A DNA stretch of 34,464 nt from Prevotellaceae bacterium (GTDB lineage Bacteria; Bacteroidota; Bacteroidia; Bacteroidales; Paludibacteraceae). This document shows, one piece after another, positions 7,109 to 16,178 of the stretch (position 1 is the stretch's first letter; the number at the start of each line of letters is the position of its first letter). The notes below the pieces were generated by a model, which worked only from the letters and a program-made list of their open reading frames with translations, was not told the origin of the DNA and did not search any database. The DNA lies in assembly GCA_031271005.1 (NCBI GenBank), contig JAISWT010000151.1, positions 1-34,464 of the forward strand. The letters run 5' to 3'. A program made the translations under genes and the position numbers.

Positions 7109-7894
7109 TCAGTACAATATGCCATCAGGCATATGAATGGGGATGGCAGTTATCGAATTTTCGCTAAAACTGCTCTTGTAAGTTGCAAAAATCGCATCGC
7201 TTGTAATGGTGGCATCTAACCCGCCTTTACGTAAATCAACTGCGCCCAAAATAAAATAATATCTTTTGATTGTCATTCCTGTATTTCTGATAATTACCGA
7301 ACCGGATACAAAATTATACCGGTCGTTGGGTTCTTTGATGCCGCTTATTAATTTGTAGCCTGCCATGCTTGGAATACCCACATCGGGAGATATGTGTCTG
7401 CTTTCGGCATTGTCGCCAAAAGTTCCCCGAAACCACATTTTATAGTCATTAATTATCATTGATTCCGCAGGCATACCCTCCAGAAGACAAATCACATCTA
7501 CCCGCCACATTCCCGGAGGCAATTCAATGTATGCGCCTGTGTTAAGAAATAAAGAATCCGCTTCTGTCATTCCTAAGGATGAGGGTGGTATAGAAGAAGC
7601 GCCTATCTTCTTAAAAGGAAAATTGATTGTTTTATTTACAATATTGCCAAAGATAACGGGCGTTGTAATTTGTTTCCACGTGCCCACGCCGTCAGCATCG
7701 CACACCAAAGCAAAAGTTTCTCTTTCATTTCCGTCAACAAGGCGGAAACCCCTGCCTTTGACTGTTGCGGTGTCTTTTTGGACAATGTCCAAAGTCGTTT
7801 TCGGGGTATCGGTGTTGATACCCACCTGCGCGGACAGCGATTGTCCGCCGCTCATCAGGGCTAAAAAGCCCAAAATTAAAATACTCTTGTTCAT
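7109..7894 (-). CDS. Secreted surface protein, paralog of the gene at 34220
   Basis: The 261-residue product has a signal peptide (about 1-22, ending SLSAQ), followed by VGINTDTPKTTLDIV, a motif of the VGIGTxxPxxxLDV type found at the N-terminus of many Bacteroidota fibre- or tail-fibre-like surface proteins. The rest (about 45-261) appears beta-rich; I recognise no named domain or sorting signal. The gene starting at 34220 has nearly the same first 27 residues and a nearly identical leader DNA, but the proteins diverge afterwards. The start is fixed by the signal peptide and the shared leader. Upstream lie heptamer arrays and the structured element at 8262-8549. Function unknown; exposure at the surface is inferred. 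Confidence 0.8.
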   Translation of the reverse strand: MNKSILILGFLALMSGGQSLSAQVGINTDTPKTTLDIVQKDTATVKGRGFRLVDGNERETFALVCDADGVGTWKQITTPVIFGNIVNKTINFPFKKIGASSIPPSSLGMTEADSLFLNTGAYIELPPGMWRVDVICLLEGMPAESMIINDYKMWFRGTFGDNAESRHISPDVGIPSMAGYKLISGIKEPNDRYNFVSGSVIIRNTGMTIKRYYFILGAVDLRKGGLDATITSDAIFATYKSSFSENSITAIPIHMPDGILY

Positions 7895-8260
7895 TTTTGT
7901 AAAAATTTAAATTTAAAATGTTATTATTTTATTTATTATTAGTGAATAATTTATTAATTCAAAATTGAGAATTGAGAATTGAGAATTGCTATCTGCTATC
8001 TGCTACCTTGTGTCCTTTGTGAATTTCTTTGTGTGCCTTGTGGTAGAAAAATTAACCACAAAGGACACAAAGGCTGCACAAAGTTCAATAAATTTAGTCG
8101 TTTTGCGCGACTCGGCATAGCCAAAACATTGATTTCGCTTTCGCTCAATATCTGCTTTGTCTCTGCTCTCGCTGCTTAAAACGTTCACAATAGTCGCATT
8201 AGTTATTCATTATTTATTGTTCACTATTCATTATTCAAGTTTTGTTTCAAAAAAGACAAC
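7895..8260. repeat. Leader, heptamer array and palindromes upstream of the 7109 gene
   Basis: In the gene's sense: the 70 bases next to the ATG are nearly identical to those before the gene at 34220. Then come six in-register heptamers at 7965-8006 (TTGAGAA x3, TTGCTAT, CTGCTAT, CTGCTAC as read on plus). Next is an imperfect palindrome of CACAAAGG words at about 8008-8086. At 8099-8131 there is a 33-bp repeat also present at 13196-13228. ATTCATTA/TTCACTA heptamers follow at about 8203-8236. No gene is seen. Confidence 0.8.
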
Positions 8261-8304
8261 ATAAAAATAGCGTGGATGACCTGTCTGTAATCAGGTTACC
8301 ACGC
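8261..8304 (-). terminator. Terminator-like hairpin of element copy 1
   Basis: On the minus strand GCGTGG and ACCTG pair with CAGGT and CCACGC around a short loop, with a small internal loop, followed by TATTTTTAT. The stem is kept in copy 2 although the internal bases differ. Confidence 0.65.
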
Positions 8305-8549
8305 CTACAACTCTGGCAAGTCGCTCCACGCCGTATAACACGGTGTTTCACGGACTTATTCTTGAGTTGTAGCCTTCTGTATAAGGGCTTTGTGGTAAAT
8401 GATTACAAGAATATCTGTAAATCGCAAGATTCATTATGTTTGCACACGCTTGCGCATCGTGTTTTTTATCAATTATTTATTTACAAAAAAATATAAAACA
8501 AATTGATAAACATTTTTACTATATCTGCCTGTTTATAAGCATTTTAGCG
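8262..8549 (-). ncRNA. Structured RNA or leader element, copy 1
   Basis: This stretch, read on the minus strand, aligns along its whole length with 33553-33842. Its first 100 bases are almost identical to the other copy. The rest is less similar but keeps the hairpins: TGCGC/GTGCA (TGCGC/GCGCA in the other copy), ATTCTTG/CAAGAAT closing a domain, an inner hairpin AGCC-TT/AAGGCT, and CCGT with ACGG. It ends in a hairpin GCGTGG...CCACGC plus U-rich tail. A -7 box precedes it. It reads toward the gene at 7109-7894, about 370 bases away. I recognise no known RNA family; it could be a small RNA or an attenuated 5' leader. Confidence 0.6.
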
Positions 8550-8552
8550 TGG

Positions 8553-8560
8553 CAAAGTTA
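8553..8560 (-). promoter_or_regulatory. -7 box for element copy 1
   Basis: TAACTTTG on the minus strand fits TAnnTTTG and sits at the same place relative to the element as the full promoter of copy 2. No clear TTTG lies 19 bases upstream. Confidence 0.5.
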
Positions 8561-8651
8561 CAAAACATTTCGGAATAAAAAATATTTTTGAAAAAAAAAG
8601 TAAAAAAAATTTCAAAAAAGTTGGTTTGGGCACGAAAGTCCGCAAACAATT

Positions 8652-8782
8652 GGGGACACAATGCATTGTGCCCCTAATTGCTAATTGCTAATTGCTAATT
8701 GCTAATTGCTAATTGCTAACTGCTAACTGCTAACTGCTAACTGCTAACTGCTAACTGCTAATTGCTAATTGCTAATTGCTAA
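8652..8782. repeat. Palindrome and 15-unit heptamer array next to the stop of the 8785 gene
   Basis: A short palindrome (8652-8674, core CACAATGCATTGTG) is followed by 15 uninterrupted heptamers at 8678-8782: six TTGCTAA, six CTGCTAA and three TTGCTAA. The array ends two bases from the stop codon of the minus-strand gene. In that gene's sense the unit is TTAGCAA or TTAGCAG. Confidence 0.95.
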
Positions 8783-8784
8783 TC

Positions 8785-11700
8785 CTATTTCACAAGCAAT
8801 TTCTTCATAATTGTACGGTTGCTGTTTTCAATACGGATGAAGTAAAGCCCGCTGCCAAGATTCAAATCCAAACGTACCGTCCCGCTCACCGATGCGTATG
8901 TTTCAAGCGTTTTGCCTGACAGGTCAATGATGCTCAGCGATGAATTATCCGGAACAGATGAAACATACACTGCGCCTGTTGCAGGGTTTGGATAAACTGT
9001 AATGTAATCCTGCCGGATAGCCTGCACCCAGTCGCTTGTGTGAGAATAAACAGTATATAATCCTGCTATCTCAGCATTGTTACCAATTTTCCCCAAATCT
9101 GTTGCGGCGCCTGTTTGTGGATTTAATTCAACGAGCCTGCCTCTGTCAAAGTCATACATTAAATCGTACATAGCCCAAAACAAACGTCCTGTATTGTGGT
9201 CGAATGTCATGCTTTGAAGGTAGGCAGGCAGAATTTCCGTATCTCCAACAGGAGTCAGTTCGCCGGTGGTTTTATCTACGGTAACCAAATATCCGGAGCG
9301 TTCAATGCCATACAACTGCCCGTTCAAATCGGCGGCAAGCGTAAACAGATAAGTCGAAGCGGGAAGAGATACAACAGGCGCCAATGCGCCGTTTTCCATA
9401 TTTACCGTATTCAATACCGATATTAAAGTTTGAGGATTGAGCGTAAGGGCATACATTGTGTTTGTTGAATAGTCGTAAGTTATATCGGCAAACAATATAT
9501 TTGGCGCAGAAACTTTTGAAACTTCCGTCCAGTCGCTTTTTAATTTAACAAAATTGACCGACTCGTAGTTTCCGTTTCCTGTATATCCGTAAATAAATCC
9601 GTCAACATATTCCGCTGCGCAAATCACATTTCCATTGTCGCGGTAACGATATTCCGTTGTTACTGTTTCGGGGTTATAACTGCTGAATGATACGTTTGCG
9701 AACAAGTCATCCATTGTCATCGTTCCGTCTTCGTATGCCGCGTCCCAAAGCCTGTAACCGTACAGCGTAACGTTTTTAAGGAAATTGAACGAAACGCTTG
9801 CCGTATCATTGCTTATATCGCCGTCATTCGGCAATTTTGTGTACGATTTGATATTGAAGGTTTTATATTCGGTCAAATCAACCGTACTTTCAAATGTAAA
9901 TTCTGCGGTTTGGCGCGGGGCAATTGTACCTGTGAAATTTTCAACTGTTTCTGCGCCTCCGTTCAGCGAGTAAGCAACGGGGAATGCAGAAACCGCATTT
10001 GAACCGTAGTTTTCGATTAGCACTTTCACTTGCGCCGCTTGGTTCCCGCCTGCTAAGGGCGCAATAATTTTGTTCACTCCTGCATCTTGCGGGTGCGGCT
10101 CAAAACATAAAACGCTGGCTTCCCAGCCGGGCGCCTCCGTGTTTTTGTGCTTGTCAAAAACAAATGTCAGCGAGCCATCGGCTGCTCTTGAACGGATAGC
10201 AGGCGGCAAATTATTGGTTAAATCGCCCGACAAAGCGGCAAGCAGTTCATTTTCGGCGGCAGCGCTGCCACTGTAAATAAACAAAGTATCTCCCGGTAAT
10301 TTGTATATCGTACCAAACCATTCGTGTGTTTCAAAGGGCTTTGAAAAGAAACTCGTAAATTCTACTTTCAGTCGATTTTCAGAGATTGCAGGATAGAAGG
10401 TAATGGTTTGCGTCTCTTTTCCGTCAGTTGGCGGTCCAAAATAATTGCCGGACATTCCGTCATCCATAAATTGAATATTGCAGGCAGTTACCGTTGCATC
10501 TGTGCCGATAACGGCTACATTTCCGTTGTTTGTTACGGTTACGGTTGCAGTGTCATTACGCGAGTCTATGTCGTTTTCAACCAAAGTATAAACTTTGATA
10601 TTGTAGTCTTTGACTTCCGAAAGGTTGGCTTTTGTTGGGAACGAATATTCTACTTCCGCATTTACGGGCAAGTCGGGTATGCTACCTTCAATTACGGTTG
10701 TTTCGTTGATTTCTGCTTTTACGGGGAAATCGGATAGAGGCAAAGAACCGAAATTTTTCACCCTAATTGTAATGGTTTCTTCGGTTGAGCGGTTTTCGCC
10801 GCTAACGGGACTTATAATTGCCGTTACTCCGGCATCCGCACCTGTAATTTTATCTATGCTTATATCATCCACGTACCATCCATGCGCAATAGTAGCGTTG
10901 TAACGAAAAGCAATATAAATGTCCTTGCCTGCGTAGTCGGTCAAAGGCAGTTTTGTTTCAACCCATGAATCGCTGACTGATGCAGGCGACCATATTTCTA
11001 CAAAACCATTGTCAGCGCTTGCAGGGTCAGCATTGCCTTGGGAAATCCATACGCTGTTGCCGCCGCTTGGATACCAGTCGGGAAAATCATTATACGACCA
11101 GAACGACAGTTGGTAAATTTCTTCAGCAGGAATGGATATTTTAGGCGAAACAAACCAGTCGTCTTGATGAATGCCTGCATCGTTGTAGTTGTGCCCAATG
11201 GACTTTGTGCCCGACCGTACAAATGACGAGTATGCTCCCCATACATTGTCCGTTGTTTGAGCAACAGCGTAATTTGTCCAGCAAAGCAGTTTAAGTACAT
11301 CTTCGGCGCCTTCTTCGTAGGGGAACGACGGCTCTTGGCAGGTTACGCTGATAACCGTTGCTGTGGCGGTATCGTTTTCAGGTATTGCATCGTCAGGCAA
11401 TTCTGTAAAGGCTTTGAGAGTATAGGTTTTTGCTTCCGATAAATCTACGGTCTCTGTAAATTCATATTCTATTTCTTCTTCGCGGGCAACGGCGAGAACA
11501 TTGCCGGTCAGAACAACAATATTGTCAATTTTCAACTTTACGGGAACATTGGTAAGAGGTTCTATTCCGTAATTTTTCACTTTTATTTTAACCTTTTCCG
11601 TTGTGCTGTGCTCGCCGTCTCGGGGAGAGAGAATAGCCGTTACTCCGGCGTCAAAGTCGGAAATCTGTTCGATTTGAAAATCGTCCAGCCACCATTGATG

Positions 11701-12768
11701 CGCATCTTGCCCTTCGTACCGGAAAGCAATGTAGATGTCTTTTCCGGCATATTCATCCAGGTCGATTTTTGTTTGCACCCAATCGTCAATAACTTCGTCT
11801 GGCGACCATACCTGTTCAAAATCACCGCTTTCAGGATCGCCGCTGCCTTCGGAAATCAGCAAGGAGTTTCGTTTATCCAAGTCAGTATCATAAAGCGTAT
11901 AAAAACGGTTATACGACCAAAATGAAAGGAGAGAATGACCGCTTGTCGGAACAGATATTTTAGGAGAGACCAGCCAGCCATCCTGATGAATGGAGTAATG
12001 ATCGGAATGATGAATAGAACGGTTTCCCGAATGAGAGTATTCTGTTCCTGTCTGCCAGTTTACGCCTGCCCCATCTCCATCATAGTCATAAAAGTTCCAG
12101 CAAGGCAGGGTAGCGTCATCTTCCCATCCTTCTTTGCAGGGAAATTCCGTAACAGCGCACACTACATTAACCACTTTATTTATTTTTATATCGTCCACAT
12201 ACCATCCGTGCGTATAGGTGGCGTTGTAACGAAAAGCAATGTAAATGTCCTTGCCTGCATAATTCTCCAAACTGAGTTTTGTTTCAACCCACGAGTCGCT
12301 AACCGATGCGGGCGACCATATTTCCACAAAACCATTGTTAGCGCTTGTGGGGTCTGCGCCGCTTTCGGAAATCCACACGCTGTTGCCTCCCTGAGGATAC
12401 CAGTCGGGGTATTCATTCCAAGACCAGAACGACAGTTGGTGAATGCCTTCGGCGGGAATGGAAATTTTGGGCGACACGAGCCAGTTGTCTAAATAAACGC
12501 CTTCGCTTCCCCATTTGTGATACAGGGCATTTGGTCCGGAATGACCTCCATTTGTTGAAACTTCCCATATCTGCTCGGTTGCGGCAGCGGAATAATTTGT
12601 CCAGCAGAGCCATAATGCGGTTTCATCCTCGGCGCTTTCTTCGTAGGGGAACAACGAAATGTTGCAGCCTTCTGTACTCGCTACTCTTTCCTTTTCTTGC
12701 GATTGTACTTGCCCGTTTAACGAATAAAACGACAAAACAATAATTAACAGGGTCATTGATATTCTCAT
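8785..12768 (-). CDS. Large modular T9SS cargo protein with cleaved-adhesin/choice-of-anchor J and CARDB-like domains
   Basis: The 1327-residue protein begins with a signal peptide (about 1-24) and ends with a type IX secretion sorting domain (about 1250-1327: VYPNPATGAVYV, LSIIDLSGKTLETY, SGLYFIRI, MKKLLVK). Between them I see three cleaved-adhesin/choice-of-anchor J modules (about 38-200, 205-370, 478-640), each with the motifs WLVSPKISIP and DIYIAFRY plus a following W-x-(V/L)-DD. Three CARDB-like Ig modules (about 372-475, 643-745, 890-990) begin DAGV. A CUB-like domain lies at about 750-885, and a propeller-like segment at about 1000-1240. No protease catalytic motif is evident, so adhesion or glycan binding is more likely than peptidase activity. 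It should be exported through the outer membrane and anchored or released. Confidence 0.88.
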   Translation of the reverse strand: MRISMTLLIIVLSFYSLNGQVQSQEKERVASTEGCNISLFPYEESAEDETALWLCWTNYSAAATEQIWEVSTNGGHSGPNALYHKWGSEGVYLDNWLVSPKISIPAEGIHQLSFWSWNEYPDWYPQGGNSVWISESGADPTSANNGFVEIWSPASVSDSWVETKLSLENYAGKDIYIAFRYNATYTHGWYVDDIKINKVVNVVCAVTEFPCKEGWEDDATLPCWNFYDYDGDGAGVNWQTGTEYSHSGNRSIHHSDHYSIHQDGWLVSPKISVPTSGHSLLSFWSYNRFYTLYDTDLDKRNSLLISEGSGDPESGDFEQVWSPDEVIDDWVQTKIDLDEYAGKDIYIAFRYEGQDAHQWWLDDFQIEQISDFDAGVTAILSPRDGEHSTTEKVKIKVKNYGIEPLTNVPVKLKIDNIVVLTGNVLAVAREEEIEYEFTETVDLSEAKTYTLKAFTELPDDAIPENDTATATVISVTCQEPSFPYEEGAEDVLKLLCWTNYAVAQTTDNVWGAYSSFVRSGTKSIGHNYNDAGIHQDDWFVSPKISIPAEEIYQLSFWSYNDFPDWYPSGGNSVWISQGNADPASADNGFVEIWSPASVSDSWVETKLPLTDYAGKDIYIAFRYNATIAHGWYVDDISIDKITGADAGVTAIISPVSGENRSTEETITIRVKNFGSLPLSDFPVKAEINETTVIEGSIPDLPVNAEVEYSFPTKANLSEVKDYNIKVYTLVENDIDSRNDTATVTVTNNGNVAVIGTDATVTACNIQFMDDGMSGNYFGPPTDGKETQTITFYPAISENRLKVEFTSFFSKPFETHEWFGTIYKLPGDTLFIYSGSAAAENELLAALSGDLTNNLPPAIRSRAADGSLTFVFDKHKNTEAPGWEASVLCFEPHPQDAGVNKIIAPLAGGNQAAQVKVLIENYGSNAVSAFPVAYSLNGGAETVENFTGTIAPRQTAEFTFESTVDLTEYKTFNIKSYTKLPNDGDISNDTASVSFNFLKNVTLYGYRLWDAAYEDGTMTMDDLFANVSFSSYNPETVTTEYRYRDNGNVICAAEYVDGFIYGYTGNGNYESVNFVKLKSDWTEVSKVSAPNILFADITYDYSTNTMYALTLNPQTLISVLNTVNMENGALAPVVSLPASTYLFTLAADLNGQLYGIERSGYLVTVDKTTGELTPVGDTEILPAYLQSMTFDHNTGRLFWAMYDLMYDFDRGRLVELNPQTGAATDLGKIGNNAEIAGLYTVYSHTSDWVQAIRQDYITVYPNPATGAVYVSSVPDNSSLSIIDLSGKTLETYASVSGTVRLDLNLGSGLYFIRIENSNRTIMKKLLVK

Positions 12769-13245
12769 AACTTAAAAATATATTGATTTTATTTTGATTT
12801 CAAAAGATTCCGTTTTTTGTCATTTTTCTACCAACCTTATTAATAGTTTTCAGTTTTCAGAAAATACAATTAAAAAAATAAAAATTCAGTTTGTCTTTAA
12901 TCTATTAAAAGTTAATTGAATTAGAATAAGGTTTTTAATAATTGTTAATTGTTTAAAGCGTTTTTTTTGCTATAAATATTGGAGATGAAATAATTCCACT
13001 GCAAATATAAATAAAAGTCTTCACATATACCCAAACAGGTAATAATGTATTGCAAAAATTTATAAAATATCGTAAAAAAACAGTTGCCTTGCTTTTTCGT
13101 TTGGTAACTGTTTTTTTCTGCTGTGGAATATTGCGGGGCGAGTTTGCAATGGGAAAGGGTTACGGTTTTATCTTTAAATGATAAGAAATTAATAACGTTT
13201 TGCGCCACTCGGCACAGTTAAAACATTGTTTATTTTTTTTGTCTT
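12769..13245. other. Intergenic region with inverted repeats; no convincing gene
   Basis: AACCTTATT at 12833-12841 is inverted at 12925-12933. A 27-bp stretch at 12917-12943 recurs, inverted and with two differences, at 29439-29465. A bidirectional terminator-like hairpin lies at 13074-13117. The 33-bp repeat shared with 8099-8131 lies at 13196-13228. The open frame at 12945-13208 (minus) has no recognisable protein character and contains the hairpin, so I do not call it. Confidence 0.7.
13074..13117. terminator. Bidirectional intrinsic terminator candidate
   Basis: ACAGTTGCC (13080-13088) pairs with GGTAACTGT (13103-13111), flanked by A7 on the left and T7 on the right, so it can act in both directions. 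It lies about 130 bases after the tonB stop codon. Confidence 0.7.
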
Positions 13246-14028
13246 TTAAATACCAAAATTAAAAGGAATAGAAAATTTCACTCTCACGGGTCTGCCGAGC
13301 CGTTCTCCCGGAGTCCATTGTGGCATCTCCCTAAGAATGCGCACAGCTTCGCGGTCAAGCACGGGGTCTACCTTTTTTTCTACGTTAATATTAGTTACTT
13401 TCCCGTCAATATCTATCATAAAACTGCAAACTACCTGCCCTTGAACTTTGCGGCGTTGTGCATCTTGCGGATACTGCATTGTGGCGGTGATAAACTTCAG
13501 CATTGCAGTTTTGCCGCCGGGGAAAACGGGCATCACGTCAACCACCAAATACGTTCTTTCGGGGTCAAGTTCGTCTATTGACTGCGCCATCTCTTTGGCG
13601 GTTTTTGTCAACTGCGCCTCCATTGTTTGTTTGATAACCTCGTCAAGTTCCACTTCGGGCTGCTGATTTTCAACATTTTGTATATTTTCCAAATCATCCG
13701 GCTGTACTGTTGCAATATCTTCACTTTCAGATATTTGATGAACAATTACAGGGTTGTTTTGTTGCCGTGCAAACTGCTGTAATTCAGACGATTGTTCCAT
13801 CTCGGCAATGGAAATCGGCGGCATTGCGCTACTTATAACCGGCGTCTTGTCAAAATAAATTGCAGCGAGCCGGTTATGCAGCAAAATGGAACCTGCAAAC
13901 ACCGCAACCACTATCAGAAACGACAGCAAATGCCTGCGAGACGAGGTAACACGCAATCTGAAAGCGCCGTAAGCCTTGTTACGACCCTCAAAAAGCAGAT
14001 TGTTCCATTTATATGAATTGAAGTGCAT
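13246..14028 (-). CDS. tonB: TonB family energy transducer
   Basis: The 260-residue inner-membrane protein has one transmembrane segment (about 33-52) and a C-terminal TonB domain (about 165-260). TonB passes proton-motive energy from ExbB/ExbD to outer-membrane transporters such as the SusC at 21002. Diagnostic text is PVFPGGKTAMLKFI, then YPQDAQRRKVQGQVV, FMIDIDGKVTNI, and VRILREMPQWTPGE with VKFSIPFNF at the end; the FPGG and MPxWxPG motifs are typical of Bacteroidota TonB. The linker is acidic/Gln-rich rather than proline-rich. The first residues (MHFNSYKWNNLLFEGRNKAYGAF) are also typical. No exbB/exbD lies beside it. It follows a small membrane protein gene 78 bases upstream and may share its transcript. 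Confidence 0.92.
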   Translation of the reverse strand: MHFNSYKWNNLLFEGRNKAYGAFRLRVTSSRRHLLSFLIVVAVFAGSILLHNRLAAIYFDKTPVISSAMPPISIAEMEQSSELQQFARQQNNPVIVHQISESEDIATVQPDDLENIQNVENQQPEVELDEVIKQTMEAQLTKTAKEMAQSIDELDPERTYLVVDVMPVFPGGKTAMLKFITATMQYPQDAQRRKVQGQVVCSFMIDIDGKVTNINVEKKVDPVLDREAVRILREMPQWTPGERLGRPVRVKFSIPFNFGI

Positions 14029-14106
14029 AGTTTTATTAAAAGAATCCTGTTTTACTCATCAAAAAACGTGCAAAACTGTAAAAAATTCCTGCTTTTCCTT
14101 TCGCGC

Positions 14107-14355
14107 TTATTGAGTTGCTGTTGCTGTTTCAGGGGTTGCTGTTTCAATAACGGTATCGTTTATAGCGGCAGATTGCCCACCTGCATCGCCGTTTGAGTCG
14201 GTGCGAATGGTTTCAAAGGGGCTAATGTCCGTTTTTTGAACACTTGACGGCAGAGCAGGCTCCGCAGCAATAATGCTTTTAACGGCGTTGCGCGTCCCGA
14301 ACATCACCAAAGCGGCGCCTGCCAGATAGAAAAATATATTCTTGAGTGTTTTCAT
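14107..14355 (-). CDS. Small secreted or membrane-anchored protein upstream of tonB
   Basis: The 82-residue product starts at MKTLKNIFFYLAGAALVMFG, a signal peptide or single membrane segment. A low-complexity Thr/Ala/Glu-rich tail (about 35-82, ending in ETATPETATATQ) would lie in the periplasm. I chose the start at 14355 since the upstream in-frame extension lacks protein character and overlaps the -7 box at 14387-14394. I recognise no family. The gene precedes tonB by 78 bases on the same strand, so a link with the TonB machinery is possible but unproven. Confidence 0.6.
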   Translation of the reverse strand: MKTLKNIFFYLAGAALVMFGTRNAVKSIIAAEPALPSSVQKTDISPFETIRTDSNGDAGGQSAAINDTVIETATPETATATQ

Positions 14356-14386
14356 CTTCTTTTGAAATATCAGAGAAATTTTTGCG

Positions 14387-14394
14387 CAAAAATA
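14387..14394 (-). promoter_or_regulatory. -7 box upstream of the small protein/tonB pair
   Basis: TATTTTTG on the minus strand fits TAnnTTTG and lies about 32 bases before the chosen ATG. No clear -33 element is seen. Confidence 0.45.
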
Positions 14395-14503
14395 AAGAAA
14401 ATTTTCGAAATCTGTAATGTTTGGTACTTTTTTTGTTGTTAAATTTATTCGTGAAAAATTTAACAAAAATCATATTTATTTATTTTTATATACATTAAAA
14501 TAT

Positions 14504-15046
14504 ATGTTAAAAAATATTTTATCAATTTCCGGCAAGTCCGGTCTTTACAAACTTGTTTCGCGCGGCAAAAACATGCTGATTGTTGAAACTTTGGCTGATG
14601 GCAAGCGCATGCCCGCGTACAACAGCGATAAAGTGGTGGCGCTGAGCGATGTGTCTATGTTTACCCGGGATGGCGAAATTCGTCTCAACGAAGTATTGAA
14701 AAAACTGTTTGACAGAGAAAATGGCGCCGAATACAAACTTGATGGCAAAACGGACAACGAAGCGCTGAAAAAATTCATGGGCGAACTTGTGCCTGAGTAT
14801 GACCGCAACAAAGTCTATCCTTCTGATATTAAGAAACTTATACAATGGTATAACATTTTGACAGGTGCAGGATTTACAGATTTTACGGTTAAAGAGGAAG
14901 AAAGTGAAGAGAATGCTGACAAAAAAGAAACGCTAACTGCCGAAGGCGAAAATAAAGACAAACCGAAGAAATCACCTGTAAAACAAGCAGTTAAGGTGCA
15001 GGACAAAAAGATGCAAACTACCAAACAAACACGTACAAAAGTGTAA
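14504..15046 (+). CDS. DUF5606 family protein
   Basis: The 180-residue product matches the Bacteroidota DUF5606 family, whose N-terminus reads close to MLKNILSISGKSGLYKLVS. The conserved domain covers about 1-125 (GKNMLIVETLADGKRMPAY, VYPSDIKKLIQWYNIL). A charged, disordered tail rich in Lys/Glu (about 130-180) follows. The start at 14504 is preferred over an in-frame ATG at 14417, since it fits the family start and the extension is AT-driven. No biochemical function is known to me. It precedes the NIF3 gene by 23 bases, so they are probably co-transcribed. Confidence 0.88.
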   Translation: MLKNILSISGKSGLYKLVSRGKNMLIVETLADGKRMPAYNSDKVVALSDVSMFTRDGEIRLNEVLKKLFDRENGAEYKLDGKTDNEALKKFMGELVPEYDRNKVYPSDIKKLIQWYNILTGAGFTDFTVKEEESEENADKKETLTAEGENKDKPKKSPVKQAVKVQDKKMQTTKQTRTKV

Positions 15047-15069
15047 ATTACGGAAAGTGTAACGAAACG

Positions 15070-16170
15070 ATGCCATCAGTAAAGGAAATTTGCCGTTTGA
15101 TAGAAGGCTTTGCGCCTCCTGAGTTGCAGGAAAGTTATGATAACAGTGGGTTGCTTGCAGGCAGCCCCGAAGCCGAAGCAACGGGCGCTCTGATTTGCCT
15201 TGATGTAACAGAAGACATTGTAAATGAGGCTATTGCGCTTGGATTGAATCTGATTATATCACATCACCCTTTTATTTTTGGTGGAATAAAACAACTTACA
15301 GGCAGCAACGAGACGCAACGTATTGCTATTGAGGCAATTAAAAATAACATAAATATTTTTGCAGCGCATACAAATCTCGACAGTGCGGCGGGCGGTGTAA
15401 GTATTGTAATGGCTCAAAAACTTGGCTTGCAACACATTAAGCCGCTTGAACCACGCAAACAGTCGCTTTTGAAACTCGTTACTTACGTTCCGACACATCA
15501 CGCAGAACAAGTGCGCAACGCGCTGTTTGCAGCAGGCGCAGGCAGAATCGGAAAATATGACGCATGCAGTTACAATTCTGAGGGCTACGGCACTTTCTGC
15601 GCAAGCGAAGGGGCGAAGCCGTTTGTCGGCAAAATTGGCGAAGTGCATTACGAAAACGAGGTGCGCGTAGAAACTGTTTTGCCCTTTTACCTGCGAAGCG
15701 CTGTAGAAGCCGCCTTGCTCAAGGCACATCCGTATCAAGAGGTGGCGTATGATGTATATTTGCTTGAAAATAAGTGGAATACAACAGGCTTTGGCGCAAC
15801 AGGCGAATTGCAAGAGGAGATGGAGACCCAATCTTTTTTGGAAAAAATAAAAAGAACATTTAATGTGCCAACTTTCAGGCACACCAATATTTGTAAGGAA
15901 AAGATAAAGCGCGTTGCGGTGTGTGGCGGTGCGGGCAGTTTCCTAATAAAAAATGCAAAAGCGGTGGCGGCAGATATTTTTATTACAGGCGACATAAAAT
16001 ATCACGATTTTTTTCTCGCTGATAATCAACTAATTATAGCCGACATCGGACATTATGAAAGCGAACAGTACGCAAAAGAAATTTTTTATGAAATAATCTC
16101 AAAAAATTTACCTAATTTTGCAGTTCAAATTTCGGAAATCAAAACAAATCCAGTAAATTATTATTTTTAG
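15070..16170 (+). CDS. NIF3-like dinuclear metal centre protein
   Basis: The 366-residue protein belongs to the NIF3/YbgI (DUF34) family, which forms hexameric rings with a di-metal site in each subunit. Metal-site text is LIISHHPFIFGG (about 60-71), AAHTNLDSA (about 98-106) and, near the C-terminus, DIGHYESEQ (about 323-331). The middle (about 125-235) carries the PII-like insertion of the long form, and the length matches it. Members are often annotated as GTP cyclohydrolase I type 2, but the physiological reaction is not established. It lies between the DUF5606 gene and the zinc-ribbon gene (8-base gap), a pairing common in bacteria. Confidence 0.93.
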   Translation: MPSVKEICRLIEGFAPPELQESYDNSGLLAGSPEAEATGALICLDVTEDIVNEAIALGLNLIISHHPFIFGGIKQLTGSNETQRIAIEAIKNNINIFAAHTNLDSAAGGVSIVMAQKLGLQHIKPLEPRKQSLLKLVTYVPTHHAEQVRNALFAAGAGRIGKYDACSYNSEGYGTFCASEGAKPFVGKIGEVHYENEVRVETVLPFYLRSAVEAALLKAHPYQEVAYDVYLLENKWNTTGFGATGELQEEMETQSFLEKIKRTFNVPTFRHTNICKEKIKRVAVCGGAGSFLIKNAKAVAADIFITGDIKYHDFFLADNQLIIADIGHYESEQYAKEIFYEIISKNLPNFAVQISEIKTNPVNYYF

Positions 16171-16178
16171 GGAAAAAT

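Noticed and set aside
8242-8496. Open frame of 84 codons on the plus strand
   Set aside because: It overlaps the structured element antisense, and copy 2 of the element does not keep the frame.
8785-12768. Gingipain-like protease
   Set aside because: Cleaved-adhesin modules are shared with gingipains, but no C25 catalytic Cys/His motif is seen.
12945-13208. Open frame of 87 codons on the minus strand
   Set aside because: It contains the terminator-like hairpin at 13074-13117, has AT-driven composition and shows no recognisable protein features.
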